The notes beneath the pieces were generated by a model. The model was not told where the DNA came from and searched no databases. It saw only the letters and a program-made list of their open reading frames with translations. Of a DNA stretch of 9,992 nucleotides, positions 1 to 8,279 are shown piece after piece. Every line of letters starts with the position of its first letter. Within the stretch, counting starts at the first letter, position 1. A program made the position numbers and the translations under genes. Origin of the DNA: Oceanospirillaceae bacterium (GTDB lineage: Bacteria > Pseudomonadota > Gammaproteobacteria > Pseudomonadales > Balneatricaceae). The DNA lies in contig DPHD01000066.1 of assembly GCA_003523085.1 (NCBI GenBank), positions 18,523 through 28,514 of the forward strand, given 5' to 3'.

Positions 1-709
1 CCAACTCGGCCATAAGCGCAGGGTCTTCCACACTGCGCACACCATGGCCAATACGGCTCACAGGTAGGTTGTCGATGGCGTCCCATACGCTTTCTGGGCC
101 TAACACTTCACCGGCGTGAGTGGTACAGGCGAATCCTGCTGCTGCGGCAATGTTAAACGCTGGCGCAAAATCCGCTTGGGTGAACATGGATTCATTGCCA
201 CCCATACCAAAACCGACAATGTAGGGGTGGGGGTTATCAACCATTTGCTGAGCAACGATGACTGCCTGCTCAGGGCCTAGATGGCGCACGCAGGAGATGA
301 TTAAACGGCCCACAATACCAAAGTCACGCTCGGCGTCATCAATGGCTTGAACACATCCAGACAGCATCTCGTCGTAACTCATACCAACGGCGGCGGCGTG
401 GTCTGGTGAGATAAAGGTTTCTGCATAAATGGTGCCTTGGTCGGCACACTGCTGCATGTAGGTGTACATAATGTCACGATAGTCTTGTGACTTGCGCAAA
501 CAAAAACTAGCTTCATCGTAGGCGTTTAAAAACTCAACAAAGTCCGACCAGGCAAACGTGTCGTCGGCAGTGAAAAGGTCCTGCTTGAGGCTAATGCCAT
601 TACGTTGAGCGATAGTACGCACTAAATCGGGCTGAATACAGCCTTCTAGGTGGCTGTGAAGCTCGACTTTGGGTAGCTTTTGAATTTCTTGTGCTAATAT
701 TTCAGGCAT
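1..709 (-). CDS. add: Adenosine deaminase, N-terminal 236 residues (runs off left edge)
   Basis: Cytosolic zinc enzyme that hydrolyses adenosine or deoxyadenosine to inosine or deoxyinosine plus ammonia. The translation shows the family motifs in order: PKVELHSHLEG with zinc ligands H18 and H20; GFGMGGNE at 166-173, equivalent to the substrate-binding GxDLAGDE region; THAGE at 197-201 with zinc ligand H198 and catalytic E201; and RIGHGVR at 219-225 with H222. The spacings of these residues match those of well-studied adenosine deaminases. The final zinc aspartate and about 95 C-terminal residues lie outside the window. The start at 709 is the only workable ATG, because the ATG at 720 hits a stop after three codons. 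The ribosome binding site is weak. The gene starts 27 bases after deoB, so it is probably the next operon gene. An adenine deaminase is less likely, since the AGDE-like region and the overall pattern fit the adenosine-type subfamily. Confidence 0.93.
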   Translation of the reverse strand, partial: MPEILAQEIQKLPKVELHSHLEGCIQPDLVRTIAQRNGISLKQDLFTADDTFAWSDFVEFLNAYDEASFCLRKSQDYRDIMYTYMQQCADQGTIYAETFISPDHAAAVGMSYDEMLSGCVQAIDDAERDFGIVGRLIISCVRHLGPEQAVIVAQQMVDNPHPYIVGFGMGGNESMFTQADFAPAFNIAAAAGFACTTHAGEVLGPESVWDAIDNLPVSRIGHGVRSVEDPALMAEL

Positions 710-736
710 TAAATACTCATTTTCTTTTGATATAAA

Positions 737-1966
737 TTAGTTCAACTGGCAGGCAGTGCCGTATTGTAACGGAACCAGCCCTAAATGAAGAGCCACAGTT
801 TGCCCCATATCTGCAAAGCTTGCTCTCTCACCTAGGTCACATGCTTTTACAGGTGCGCCTCGATAAGAGCCATAAAACACTACGGGTACGTGTTCACGGG
901 TGTGGTCGGAACCTGGCCAAGTGGGGTCACAGCCATGGTCTGCACTCAGTAATACTAAGTCTTGTGGCTCTAGCTTCGCTTCAATTTCTGGCAACCTTGC
1001 ATCAAACTCCTCTAAGGCATTGGCGTAACCCGCCACGTTGCGACGGTGACCATATTTACTGTCAAAATCTACCAAGTTGACAAACAACAGCCCTTCTTTG
1101 ACTTTATGCATTTGGTCTAATAATTGGTCTACTAACGCCATATTATTGGGCGCTTTAACGGTGTAGCTAACGCCCCTATGGGCAAAAATATCACCAATCT
1201 TACCGACCGATACCACGGTCCCCTGCTGATCTTCAATATGGTCCAACAAGGTTGGGCCTATCGGTGGTGTAGTTAAATCCCTACGGTTCGCAGTGCGTTC
1301 AAAATTGGCGCTAGAGGTGCCTGTAAAAGGCCGTGCAATAACCCGTGTCACATTGAGCGGGTCGACCAATTTTTTAGCCACCTCACACAAGGCATAAAGG
1401 CGCTCTAGGCCAAACGCCTCTTCGTGAGCGGCAATTTGAAATACTGAGTCGGCCGAGGTGTAACAAATAGGGTAGCCCGTACGTAAATGTTGTTCGCCAT
1501 ATTCAGCGAGCACATCTGTGCCAGAACCATGCTTATTGGCTAAGGTGCCCTGTATATTCCCTTGATCTAATAAATCCTGCAGTAACTGAGCCGGAAAACA
1601 ATTGTCTTGTTGTGGAAAAGTACCCCATTCAAACGGCACGGGTAGGCCACAAATTTCCCAATGGCCACTGGGTGTGTCCTTGTCATGGCTCACTTCAACG
1701 GCGTGACCATATGCACCTTGCACATGGTTATGTGTTGCCAATGGCAAAGGGTTTTTACGGCTGCCTACCGCTGCGGCACCTAATCCCCAACGCAACAAGT
1801 TGGGGATTTTCAATGGGCCATTACGTTCTTTATTATTAGCTAACCCGACTTCACATGCTTCCACAATATGCCCAAAGGTATCGGCATTTTGGTCGCCATA
1901 CTTGACCGCATCGGCGCTAGCGCCAAGGCCTAAAGAATCTAAAATAATAATTATCGCTCTGTTCAT
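737..1966 (-). CDS. deoB: Phosphopentomutase
   Basis: Interconverts (deoxy)ribose-1-phosphate and (deoxy)ribose-5-phosphate in the cytosol, linking the nucleoside phosphorylases to the pentose phosphate and DeoC routes. The protein has 409 residues, the usual length for the family (E. coli about 407), and is recognisably similar along its whole length. It is an alkaline-phosphatase-superfamily metalloenzyme. Visible metal ligands are D10 (LDSLG), D302 and H307 (VDFDSKYGHRR), D343 and H344 (SADHGCDPTWPG) and H355 (DHTREH). The phosphate-accepting threonine is T98 in KDTPSGHWE. The cap domain includes TSADSVFQIA (170-179). The gene lies 40 bases after deoA and 27 bases before add. Unlike the genes upstream it does not overlap its neighbours, and its ribosome binding site is weak. 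No truncation or frameshift is visible. Confidence 0.97.
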   Translation of the reverse strand: MNRAIIIILDSLGLGASADAVKYGDQNADTFGHIVEACEVGLANNKERNGPLKIPNLLRWGLGAAAVGSRKNPLPLATHNHVQGAYGHAVEVSHDKDTPSGHWEICGLPVPFEWGTFPQQDNCFPAQLLQDLLDQGNIQGTLANKHGSGTDVLAEYGEQHLRTGYPICYTSADSVFQIAAHEEAFGLERLYALCEVAKKLVDPLNVTRVIARPFTGTSSANFERTANRRDLTTPPIGPTLLDHIEDQQGTVVSVGKIGDIFAHRGVSYTVKAPNNMALVDQLLDQMHKVKEGLLFVNLVDFDSKYGHRRNVAGYANALEEFDARLPEIEAKLEPQDLVLLSADHGCDPTWPGSDHTREHVPVVFYGSYRGAPVKACDLGERASFADMGQTVALHLGLVPLQYGTACQLN

Positions 1967-2006
1967 AATGTTGTCTTTAGCATTAAATACCTATGCTTAG
2001 TATCGG

Positions 2007-3341
2007 CTACGCCTGATAGATATGTTTAACTAGCGCTTGAGCCTCAGGCACGCTTGCTTGCAATTGAATGACCTGGCGTAGGCACTGAGTTAACAATGCA
2101 AACTGCCCATCGTCTCTGATATGGGCCATAGCCAAGGGCTGACCTAGTTCGACATAATCACCGACTTGCACCATCTGACTTAAGCCTACCGCATAGTCAA
2201 TAACATCGTCGGCTTTGCTGCGACCGGCTTTTAAACTCACCATTGAGAGTCCGATAGCACGTACATCCATGGCTGAAACATAACCTGAAATTGCAGCCAT
2301 GATGGGTTTAACCATAGGTGCCTGGGGTAAATAATGCTCCGGCTTTTCAAGTAAATCAGCAGGGCCTCCAAGGCCTGTCACCATGTCTGCAAACACCTCT
2401 GCTGCACGGCCCTGATTTAGTGCCTCGGACGCTTTGGTTCTGGCGAGGTCTAGGTTACTTGCGGCACCACTTAGGTCTAACATGTGGGCTGCCAGCTCAA
2501 TAGTAATGTCGACTAAGCGTGTATCTGCTTGTTTTGGATTAACCAAAAAGTCGATACACTCCATCATCTCTACGGCATTACCCACAGTGCGACCCAACAC
2601 CTGATTCATATCGCTAATCAAACACCGCGTAGGCACGCCTGCACCTGTTGCAACCTGAGAAATACTCTGGCTTAACTCTTGTGCCATAGTCAATTCTGCT
2701 GCAAAAGCCCCGTTGCCGGTTTTAACGTCCATGACTAATGCATCCAGACCTGCAGCCAATTTTTTCGATAAAATAGACGCGGTAATTAGATCGATTGATT
2801 CAACCGTGGCAGTGACGTCTCGGGTGGCATATAAGCGCTGATCGGCTGGCGCTAGCTCGCTAGTTTGACCGATAATAGCACAGCCTACCCGCTTAACTAA
2901 GGTTTGGAACATGGCTTCGCTGGGGTAAGCATTGTAACCGGGGATACTGTCAAATTTGTCTAAAGTGCCACCTGTGTGACCTAAACCACGGCCTGAAATC
3001 ATCGGCACATAGGCTCCGCAAGCGGCAACAATAGGCCCCAGCATCAAGCTTACTTTGTCGCCCACACCACCTGTAGAATGTTTATCAACAACGGGGCCAT
3101 CTAAATCCATAGATTGCCAATTTAATACTTTGCCGGAATGCATCATTTGCTGCGTTAAACTGATGCGCTCTGGCATAGTCATACCCTTCTGGTACACCGC
3201 CATTGCAAACGCACCTAACTGAGCATCACTCAGTTGGCCACTGGTGATACCTTGCACCATAAAGGCAATTTCAGGCTCCGTAAGCACTAATCCATCACGT
3301 TTTTTGCGGATCAGTTCTTGGGGTAAAAAAGGCAATGTCAT
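2007..3341 (-). CDS. deoA: Thymidine phosphorylase
   Basis: Phosphorolyses thymidine and deoxyuridine to the base and deoxyribose-1-phosphate. The length of 444 residues fits the homodimeric family (E. coli 440). The sequence shows KHSTGGVGDKVSL at 87-99 (phosphate binding) and SGRGLGHTGGTLDKFD at 116-131, the pyrimidine phosphorylase signature. R174, S189 and K193 match the three thymine-binding residues of E. coli DeoA with a constant offset of three. The last signature position is aspartate (D131), where glutamate is usual. The start overlaps the stop of the purine phosphorylase gene by four bases (ATGA). AAGGA lies six bases upstream of the ATG, so this start is well supported. It takes the deoxyuridine made by cytidine deaminase encoded two genes upstream, and its sugar product goes to DeoB, encoded next. 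Confidence 0.97.
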   Translation of the reverse strand: MTLPFLPQELIRKKRDGLVLTEPEIAFMVQGITSGQLSDAQLGAFAMAVYQKGMTMPERISLTQQMMHSGKVLNWQSMDLDGPVVDKHSTGGVGDKVSLMLGPIVAACGAYVPMISGRGLGHTGGTLDKFDSIPGYNAYPSEAMFQTLVKRVGCAIIGQTSELAPADQRLYATRDVTATVESIDLITASILSKKLAAGLDALVMDVKTGNGAFAAELTMAQELSQSISQVATGAGVPTRCLISDMNQVLGRTVGNAVEMMECIDFLVNPKQADTRLVDITIELAAHMLDLSGAASNLDLARTKASEALNQGRAAEVFADMVTGLGGPADLLEKPEHYLPQAPMVKPIMAAISGYVSAMDVRAIGLSMVSLKAGRSKADDVIDYAVGLSQMVQVGDYVELGQPLAMAHIRDDGQFALLTQCLRQVIQLQASVPEAQALVKHIYQA

Positions 3342-4153
3342 ACGGGTTCCTTATAAGCCTGCAAAAAGGCGCTTAATAAACATTCCACCCCTTCAGTCGC
3401 CATTTTGGCATATTCCATAGTTTGCTCATGACTTAGTGGTGTTGGGCTCATACCTGCAGCGTAATTGGTAACAATAGATAAAGCACATAACGGTAGGCCT
3501 TGATGCCGGGCTAAAATCACTTCCGGTACAGTAGACATACCGACGGCTTGAGCCCCGAGTATTTTGAGTGCACGAATTTCTGCAGGGGTTTCAAAATGCG
3601 GCCCGCACATCCAAGCATACACGCCTTCGTGCAAACGAATACCGTTGGCCTTAGCGGCACTACGCATCGCGTCATTCATGCCCTGATGGTACGCCTGTGT
3701 CATGTCTACAAAACGTTGATTACCTTGGGCACCAAACAAAGGCGAGACGCCGGTCATGTTAATGTGATCTGTTAACAACATCACGCTACCGGGCCCAGCT
3801 TCCGTAACCATACTGCCAGCTGCATTGGTGAGAATAAGCGCTTCACAGTCCATAGCTTTAAAGGTTTGAATCGCTACGGCCATGACATCGGCTTTACCGT
3901 GTTCATAGTAGTGAGCCCGACCCTGTAGCACCGCTACTCGGGTGTCGCCAACACGGCCCAAAACTAGTCGCCCGGCATGACCACCAACACCCGCCTCGGG
4001 AAATCCAGGCAGGTCGTTAAAACTAATGCTAGCAACCGCATCAACTTGGTCTGCAAAAGTTCCTAAACCAGAGCCCAGCACCATACCTACCTGTGGTACA
4101 AATCCACTGGCTGCTTTATGAATAACTTGTAAACAGGCTTCAACCTGGCTCAT
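3338..4153 (-). CDS. punA: Purine nucleoside phosphorylase, trimeric class
   Basis: Phosphorolyses purine nucleosides to the free base and (deoxy)ribose-1-phosphate. The 271 residues fit the homotrimeric PNP/MTAP family rather than the shorter hexameric DeoD. Motifs: GSGLG at 27-31 (phosphate loop, S28), H59, GRAHYYEHG from 78 (R79, H81), TNAAGSM at 109-115, the PNP signature region around GPHFETPAE and GMSTVPEV (184-212), and TNYAAGM from 229. E188 and N230 correspond to human PNP E201 and N243, the pair that selects 6-oxopurines. Inosine and guanosine are therefore the expected substrates, not adenosine, which fits the presence of adenosine deaminase in the same operon. M206, S207 and H242 also match human ligand contacts. 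It overlaps cdd by four bases and has GGAG eight bases before the ATG. The symbol follows common use for bacterial trimeric PNPs; xapA-like is an alternative label. Confidence 0.93.
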   Translation of the reverse strand: MSQVEACLQVIHKAASGFVPQVGMVLGSGLGTFADQVDAVASISFNDLPGFPEAGVGGHAGRLVLGRVGDTRVAVLQGRAHYYEHGKADVMAVAIQTFKAMDCEALILTNAAGSMVTEAGPGSVMLLTDHINMTGVSPLFGAQGNQRFVDMTQAYHQGMNDAMRSAAKANGIRLHEGVYAWMCGPHFETPAEIRALKILGAQAVGMSTVPEVILARHQGLPLCALSIVTNYAAGMSPTPLSHEQTMEYAKMATEGVECLLSAFLQAYKEPV

Positions 4154-4566
4154 AACAAAAACTCCGGCCCAAATGCGTTGGGTAATAATTTAGAAAGGCT
4201 TACACGTTGCTGAACGCCGTTGGGTGAACACAATATTACCGGGGTATTGTCGTCGGCAAATTCACGGATACGCTGACGACAGCCCCCACAGGGGGTTGCG
4301 CCTTGATCATCCTGGCTCATAATATAAATTTTTTGAATACGCTGATTGCCTGACATCACCATGGCGGCAATAGCCGCTGTTTCCGCACAGTGCCCTTCTG
4401 GGTAGCTAGCATTTTCTACATTACAGCCGGCAAAGGTTTGGCCGTTTTGGGTAATCACCAAAGCCCCTACGGGATAATTAGAATAAGGCGCATAGGCCAT
4501 AGACATGGCTTCTTTGACAGCGTTTATATGGTCCGTTTCAGATGTATTTGTTGAAGTAACCACCAT
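4150..4566 (-). CDS. cdd: Cytidine deaminase (small tetrameric type)
   Basis: Zinc hydrolase converting cytidine and deoxycytidine to uridine and deoxyuridine. The 138 residues fit the homotetrameric class. Numbering from the second ATG, the sequence has NVENASYP at 49-56 (substrate-binding N49 and E51), CAET at 60-63 (zinc ligand C60, catalytic E62) and PCGGCRQ at 92-98 (zinc ligands C93 and C96). The usual CAER arginine is replaced by T63. Two adjacent ATG codons occur, at 4569 and 4566. AAGGAG at 4577-4572 stands only two bases from the first but five from the second, so I chose the second. This changes the overlap with the upstream permease from ATGA to TGATG. The stop overlaps the purine phosphorylase start by four bases. 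Confidence 0.95.
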   Translation of the reverse strand: MVVTSTNTSETDHINAVKEAMSMAYAPYSNYPVGALVITQNGQTFAGCNVENASYPEGHCAETAAIAAMVMSGNQRIQKIYIMSQDDQGATPCGGCRQRIREFADDNTPVILCSPNGVQQRVSLSKLLPNAFGPEFLL

Positions 4567-5540
4567 CATCGCTCCTTAACATAGGGCACCCCACCGTCTT
4601 TAGGTGGAATAGCTCTGCCAATAAAACCGGCTAACAGAATAACCGTAAGAATATAAGGCAGGGCTTCAATCAGCTGCACTGGCACCTCACCAATACCGGG
4701 TACTATTACGCCCTGCAAACGTACTGCAAGCGCGTCCAAAAAACCAAATAATAAGCAGGCTAACATCACTGTATATGGTTTCCACTTACCAAAAATAAGT
4801 GCAGCTAAGGCAATAAACCCTTGCCCCGCCGTCATATCCCTAGTGAACTGGGCGTTATGAGCGGTACTGATATAAGCCCCAGCGATGCCACAAAGAATGC
4901 CGCCAATTATAAGCGCTTTATAGCGCAACCTAACCACCGATAATCCCGCCGTATCTACGGCCTTGGCGTTTTCGCCTACAGCACGTAAACGCAAACCAAA
5001 GCGAGTACGATATACTACCCACGACACCAAGGGCACGAGACCAAAAGCAACATATACCAATATATTATGGCCGCTTAACAGCTCCTTATAAATGGGCCCT
5101 AATACCGGTATAAAGGCAAGCTCGTTGGCAAACGGAAGGGTAATGGACAAAAAACGCGACTCGTTATTTAACGCGGGGGTTAATCCACCCTGGTGAAACC
5201 AAGCTAAGCCCAAAATAATGGTTAAGCCCGCCACCAAAATATTGATAGCCACGCCGCTCACAATTTGGTTGCCGCGATGGGTAACGGAGGCAAAACCATG
5301 CAACATAGCTAAACTACAGGACACGATTATAGCGACTCCCAAGCCAGCCCAAGGCGAACCCACTACCGCAGCAACACTGGCGGCGGCAAAGGCTGAGGCT
5401 AGCATTTTTCCTTCTAAACCTATGTCGAACACCCCTGAGCGCTCGGCAAACAAACCCGCCATTGCCGCCAAAATAAGTGGTGAAGACACTCGTACAGTGG
5501 CATCTAAGGTTAGCAGAACAGTTAAGAAAACATCATTCAT
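4566..5540 (-). CDS. Nucleoside ABC transporter permease, NupQ-like
   Basis: Inner-membrane permease of the BPD_transp_2 family, the second of a heterodimeric pair that carries nucleosides delivered by the BMP-type binding protein. The 324 residues are about the size of B. subtilis NupQ. The protein is highly hydrophobic with some eight to ten likely membrane segments. FDIGLEGKM at 38-46 is the family motif (N/D-IG-x-EG). LRAVGENAKAVDTAGL at 185-200 is the conserved cytoplasmic loop expected to contact the ATPase. It starts inside the end of the other permease gene (ATGA overlap), with GGGAG seven bases before the ATG, and its stop overlaps cdd. Substrate choice is inferred from the neighbouring salvage genes, since permeases of this family also carry other solutes. 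Confidence 0.92.
   Translation of the reverse strand: MNDVFLTVLLTLDATVRVSSPLILAAMAGLFAERSGVFDIGLEGKMLASAFAAASVAAVVGSPWAGLGVAIIVSCSLAMLHGFASVTHRGNQIVSGVAINILVAGLTIILGLAWFHQGGLTPALNNESRFLSITLPFANELAFIPVLGPIYKELLSGHNILVYVAFGLVPLVSWVVYRTRFGLRLRAVGENAKAVDTAGLSVVRLRYKALIIGGILCGIAGAYISTAHNAQFTRDMTAGQGFIALAALIFGKWKPYTVMLACLLFGFLDALAVRLQGVIVPGIGEVPVQLIEALPYILTVILLAGFIGRAIPPKDGGVPYVKER
4572..4577 (-). promoter_or_regulatory. Ribosome binding site that decides the cdd start
   Basis: AAGGAG on the minus strand, inside the end of the upstream permease gene. It lies two bases from the ATG at 4569 and five bases from the ATG at 4566. Normal Shine-Dalgarno spacing favours the second ATG. Confidence 0.7.
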
Positions 5541-6658
5541 GCTGCTACTCCCGCCATCTCTTGATGGTTATTCACTGGTGCTAAATGGCGGACTAACCAT
5601 GGTTTGTACAAGTACTCCAAAGCGCCACAAAATAAGATGACTAAACCCTGCATCACCACCACAATGTCGCGGGAAATATTGCTCATTTCAAACGCAAGTT
5701 CGGCACCGCCTTGATATAAAATACCAAACAGTAAAGCGGCAACAACGATCCCTACAGGGTGGTTGCGGCCCATTAGCGCCACGGCAATACCACCGAAGCC
5801 ATAACCCAAGTGGAAGTCCATAATCAGACGGTGTTGATAACCAACCAACTCATTAACGCTCACTAAACCCGCTAAAGCCCCGGATATACACATACTCACA
5901 ACAATAATGTGTTTAGGTTTAATACCGCCGTATACAGCCGCAGTGCTATTCTTACCGGTAGCACGAATAGCGTAGCCCCAGCGTGTTTGCCACAAGAAAA
6001 ACCACACCAACACAGCACACACTAAGGCCAAAAGAACCGAAAGGTTAAGCGGCGAAGCTTCAATGCTATAGCCAAAACTTGCAGCCACGTCGTGTACAAA
6101 AGGCATCCATGAATTGGTAGGGAAAATTTCACTTTGAGGCGTCATTTGTCCGGTCTCACGTAACACGTGAACCATAACGTAAACCATCAGTGACGCCGCC
6201 AAAAAGTTAAACATGATGGTGGTAATGACAATATGACTACCACGGTAGGCCTGCAAATAGGCAGGAATCAAAGCCCATAAGCCACCAAATACCAAAGCAC
6301 CAATAATACTGGCAGGAATAAATACCCATGCAGCCAGAGTGGGATCTAACACGAGTATCGCTAAACCGGCACCTAAACCACCGACATAAGCCTGGCCTTC
6401 ACCACCGATATTGAACAAACCGGCGTGGAATGCCACGGCCACAGCTAAGCCGGTGAAAATAAAGTTGGTGGTGTAATAAATGGTATAACCAATGCCTTCT
6501 TCGTAGCCAAAAGCTCCATAGAGCAGCACTTCAGCCGCTTCTATAGGGTTAACATCTATCAACCAAAACACTAATGCTGTCACCGCAAACGCGGTTAGAA
6601 CATTCAACACAGGCAGTAGCAGCCTGTTTATCCAAACGATTCGAGTTTCACGGTTCAT
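5537..6658 (-). CDS. Nucleoside ABC transporter permease, NupP-like
   Basis: Inner-membrane permease of the BPD_transp_2 family and first of the permease pair. The 373 residues fit the longer NupP-type subunit. FNIGGEGQ at 82-89 is the family motif, SHIVITTIMFN at 141-151 corresponds to the conserved E-V-I-T-T-I-M-x-N stretch, and IRATGKNSTAAVYGGI at 231-246 is the cytoplasmic coupling loop. A first membrane segment is visible at about 13-35, and a polar loop lies at about 168-205. The start overlaps the ATPase stop by four bases. AAGGAA stands eight bases before the ATG, inside the ATPase gene, and fixes the start. Nucleoside specificity is inferred from context and from the type of binding protein. 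Confidence 0.92.
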   Translation of the reverse strand: MNRETRIVWINRLLLPVLNVLTAFAVTALVFWLIDVNPIEAAEVLLYGAFGYEEGIGYTIYYTTNFIFTGLAVAVAFHAGLFNIGGEGQAYVGGLGAGLAILVLDPTLAAWVFIPASIIGALVFGGLWALIPAYLQAYRGSHIVITTIMFNFLAASLMVYVMVHVLRETGQMTPQSEIFPTNSWMPFVHDVAASFGYSIEASPLNLSVLLALVCAVLVWFFLWQTRWGYAIRATGKNSTAAVYGGIKPKHIIVVSMCISGALAGLVSVNELVGYQHRLIMDFHLGYGFGGIAVALMGRNHPVGIVVAALLFGILYQGGAELAFEMSNISRDIVVVMQGLVILFCGALEYLYKPWLVRHLAPVNNHQEMAGVAA

Positions 6659-8241
6659 ACAAGAGTTTCCTTACTGACAGACGAGTTATTGTCATCCATA
6701 GTTTGTAACGGATCTAAGGGGTCTAACGCATTCGCCATCATCAGACCTAGAGTGCGCTCGTCTGCATCAGCTGCATTAATACGGCCACTTATTTCGCCGT
6801 CACATAAAACCATAATCCGATCGCTCACGGACATGATTTCATCCAATTCTACCGACACTAACAACACGGCTTTGCCTGCATCACGCATAGCAATAATACG
6901 CTGATGAATAAACTCTATAGCGCCGATGTCCACTCCACGGGTGGGCTGACCGATAAGCAATACCTCAGGGTTACGCTCCATTTCTCGGGCCAAAATAAGC
7001 TTTTGCTGGTTACCACCCGAGAAGTTAGACGACTTCAACTGAGGGTCCGCAGGGCGTACATCAAACGCTTGCATTAGGTTGTTGCAGTTTTCTTCTACCT
7101 GGCTCTTTTTGAGCCAAATGCCAGAGTTTATTTTAGGGTCTTTGTGGTGGCCCAATAAAGCCGACTCACTGGCACTAAAATCATTAATCAGGCCCATACG
7201 GTGGCGATCTTCGGGCACGTGGGCTAAGCCGATTTGTCTCAGCTTGTCGGGGGCTAAATGATGTTTTGCATCCATTTCAAGGCCTAACACTTCAACGCTG
7301 CCACTAGTGATAGGCACTATGCCCGACAGCGCCTCTAGCAGTTCACTTTGGCCGTTGCCGGACACACCCGCCACGCCTAAAACCTCACCCGCTCGAAGCT
7401 CAAAACTCACATCTTTTAGGCGCTCTACACCTTGGCTATCGGCAACGGTAAGGCGTTTAACTTTCATCAATGGCGCGCCTGTATTGGCGGCTTGCTTGTC
7501 CACTGTCAACAACACCTTACGGCCCACCATGAGTTCGGCCAGTTCTTCTCGGTTGGTGTCCCTTGTGTCCCTATGGGCTACCATTTGGCCGGCCCGCATA
7601 ACGGATACTTGATCCGTTATGGACATTATTTCCCGTAGTTTATGGGTAATTAACATGATGGTAACGCCCTGTTGTTTAAGGGCATCAAATATGCGGAACA
7701 GTTCGTCTGTTTCTTGCGGCGTTAGTACGCCAGTTGGCTCGTCCAAAATGAGTATCTTGGCACCTTTATAGAGCGCTTTCAGTATCTCTACCCGTTGCTG
7801 CAATCCCACAGACAGGGTTTCTATGGTGGCATCTAAGTCCACCTTTAGGCCATATTCATCGCCTAAACGAGTGAGTTCTTTACGTGCCGTAGCCATACCA
7901 TTAGCTAACAAAGCTCCGCCCTCACAACCTAGTATCACGTTTTCTAAAACCGTGAAATTTTCTACCAACATAAAATGCTGGTGCACCATGCCAATGCCTG
8001 CGGCAATGGCTTGATGAGAATCTGTAAATGAATAACTCGTTCCGAACACATCAATCTGACCGGAGTCAGCTTGATAAAAGCCGTACAAAATACTCATGAG
8101 TGTGGACTTACCCGCACCATTTTCACCAATAATACCGTGAATTTTACCCTGCTTAACTTGCAAACATACACTGTTATTGGCATGTACTGCACCGAAGCGT
8201 TTATCAATATCGGTTAATTCAATCGCTAAAATATCAGTCAT
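6655..8241 (-). CDS. Nucleoside ABC transporter ATP-binding protein (two ABC domains, NupO/RbsA-like)
   Basis: Cytoplasmic ATPase that powers the two permeases. The 528 residues hold two nucleotide-binding domains. Domain 1 (about 6-240) is complete: Walker A GENGAGKST at 39-47, Q-loop Q88, signature LSVGLQQ at 143-149, Walker B ILILDEPT at 163-170 and H-loop H200. Domain 2 (about 260-505) keeps the signature FSGGNQQ at 407-413. It has Q298 in place of the Walker A lysine, LLIGQPT at 428-434 in place of LLLDEPT, and no switch histidine near 464. One active and one degenerate site is common in this family, as I recall. The next in-frame codons upstream of the ATG are TTT, TTT and TGA, so no earlier start is possible. 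The ribosome binding site is weak (GATGA). The gene follows a 222-base gap with strong secondary structure. Confidence 0.95.
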   Translation of the reverse strand: MTDILAIELTDIDKRFGAVHANNSVCLQVKQGKIHGIIGENGAGKSTLMSILYGFYQADSGQIDVFGTSYSFTDSHQAIAAGIGMVHQHFMLVENFTVLENVILGCEGGALLANGMATARKELTRLGDEYGLKVDLDATIETLSVGLQQRVEILKALYKGAKILILDEPTGVLTPQETDELFRIFDALKQQGVTIMLITHKLREIMSITDQVSVMRAGQMVAHRDTRDTNREELAELMVGRKVLLTVDKQAANTGAPLMKVKRLTVADSQGVERLKDVSFELRAGEVLGVAGVSGNGQSELLEALSGIVPITSGSVEVLGLEMDAKHHLAPDKLRQIGLAHVPEDRHRMGLINDFSASESALLGHHKDPKINSGIWLKKSQVEENCNNLMQAFDVRPADPQLKSSNFSGGNQQKLILAREMERNPEVLLIGQPTRGVDIGAIEFIHQRIIAMRDAGKAVLLVSVELDEIMSVSDRIMVLCDGEISGRINAADADERTLGLMMANALDPLDPLQTMDDNNSSVSKETLV

Positions 8242-8279
8242 AAAAAATCATCTATTACAAAGCCATAATGTCCTAAGAA

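Noticed and set aside
5218..5640. 140-codon plus-strand open frame opposite the permease genes
   Set aside because: It lies antisense to strongly supported membrane protein genes, has no recognisable domain and matches what long hydrophobic genes produce on the other strand.
8255..8266. Tiny minus-strand frame ATG GCT TTG TAA with AGGA just upstream, before the ATPase gene
   Set aside because: It could be a leader or a translation-coupling device given the weak ATPase ribosome site, but three codons can arise by chance and nothing else supports it.
8242..8279. Possible promoter (TGTAAT block) before the ATPase gene
   Set aside because: There is no matching -35 element, and the AT-rich stretch is short.
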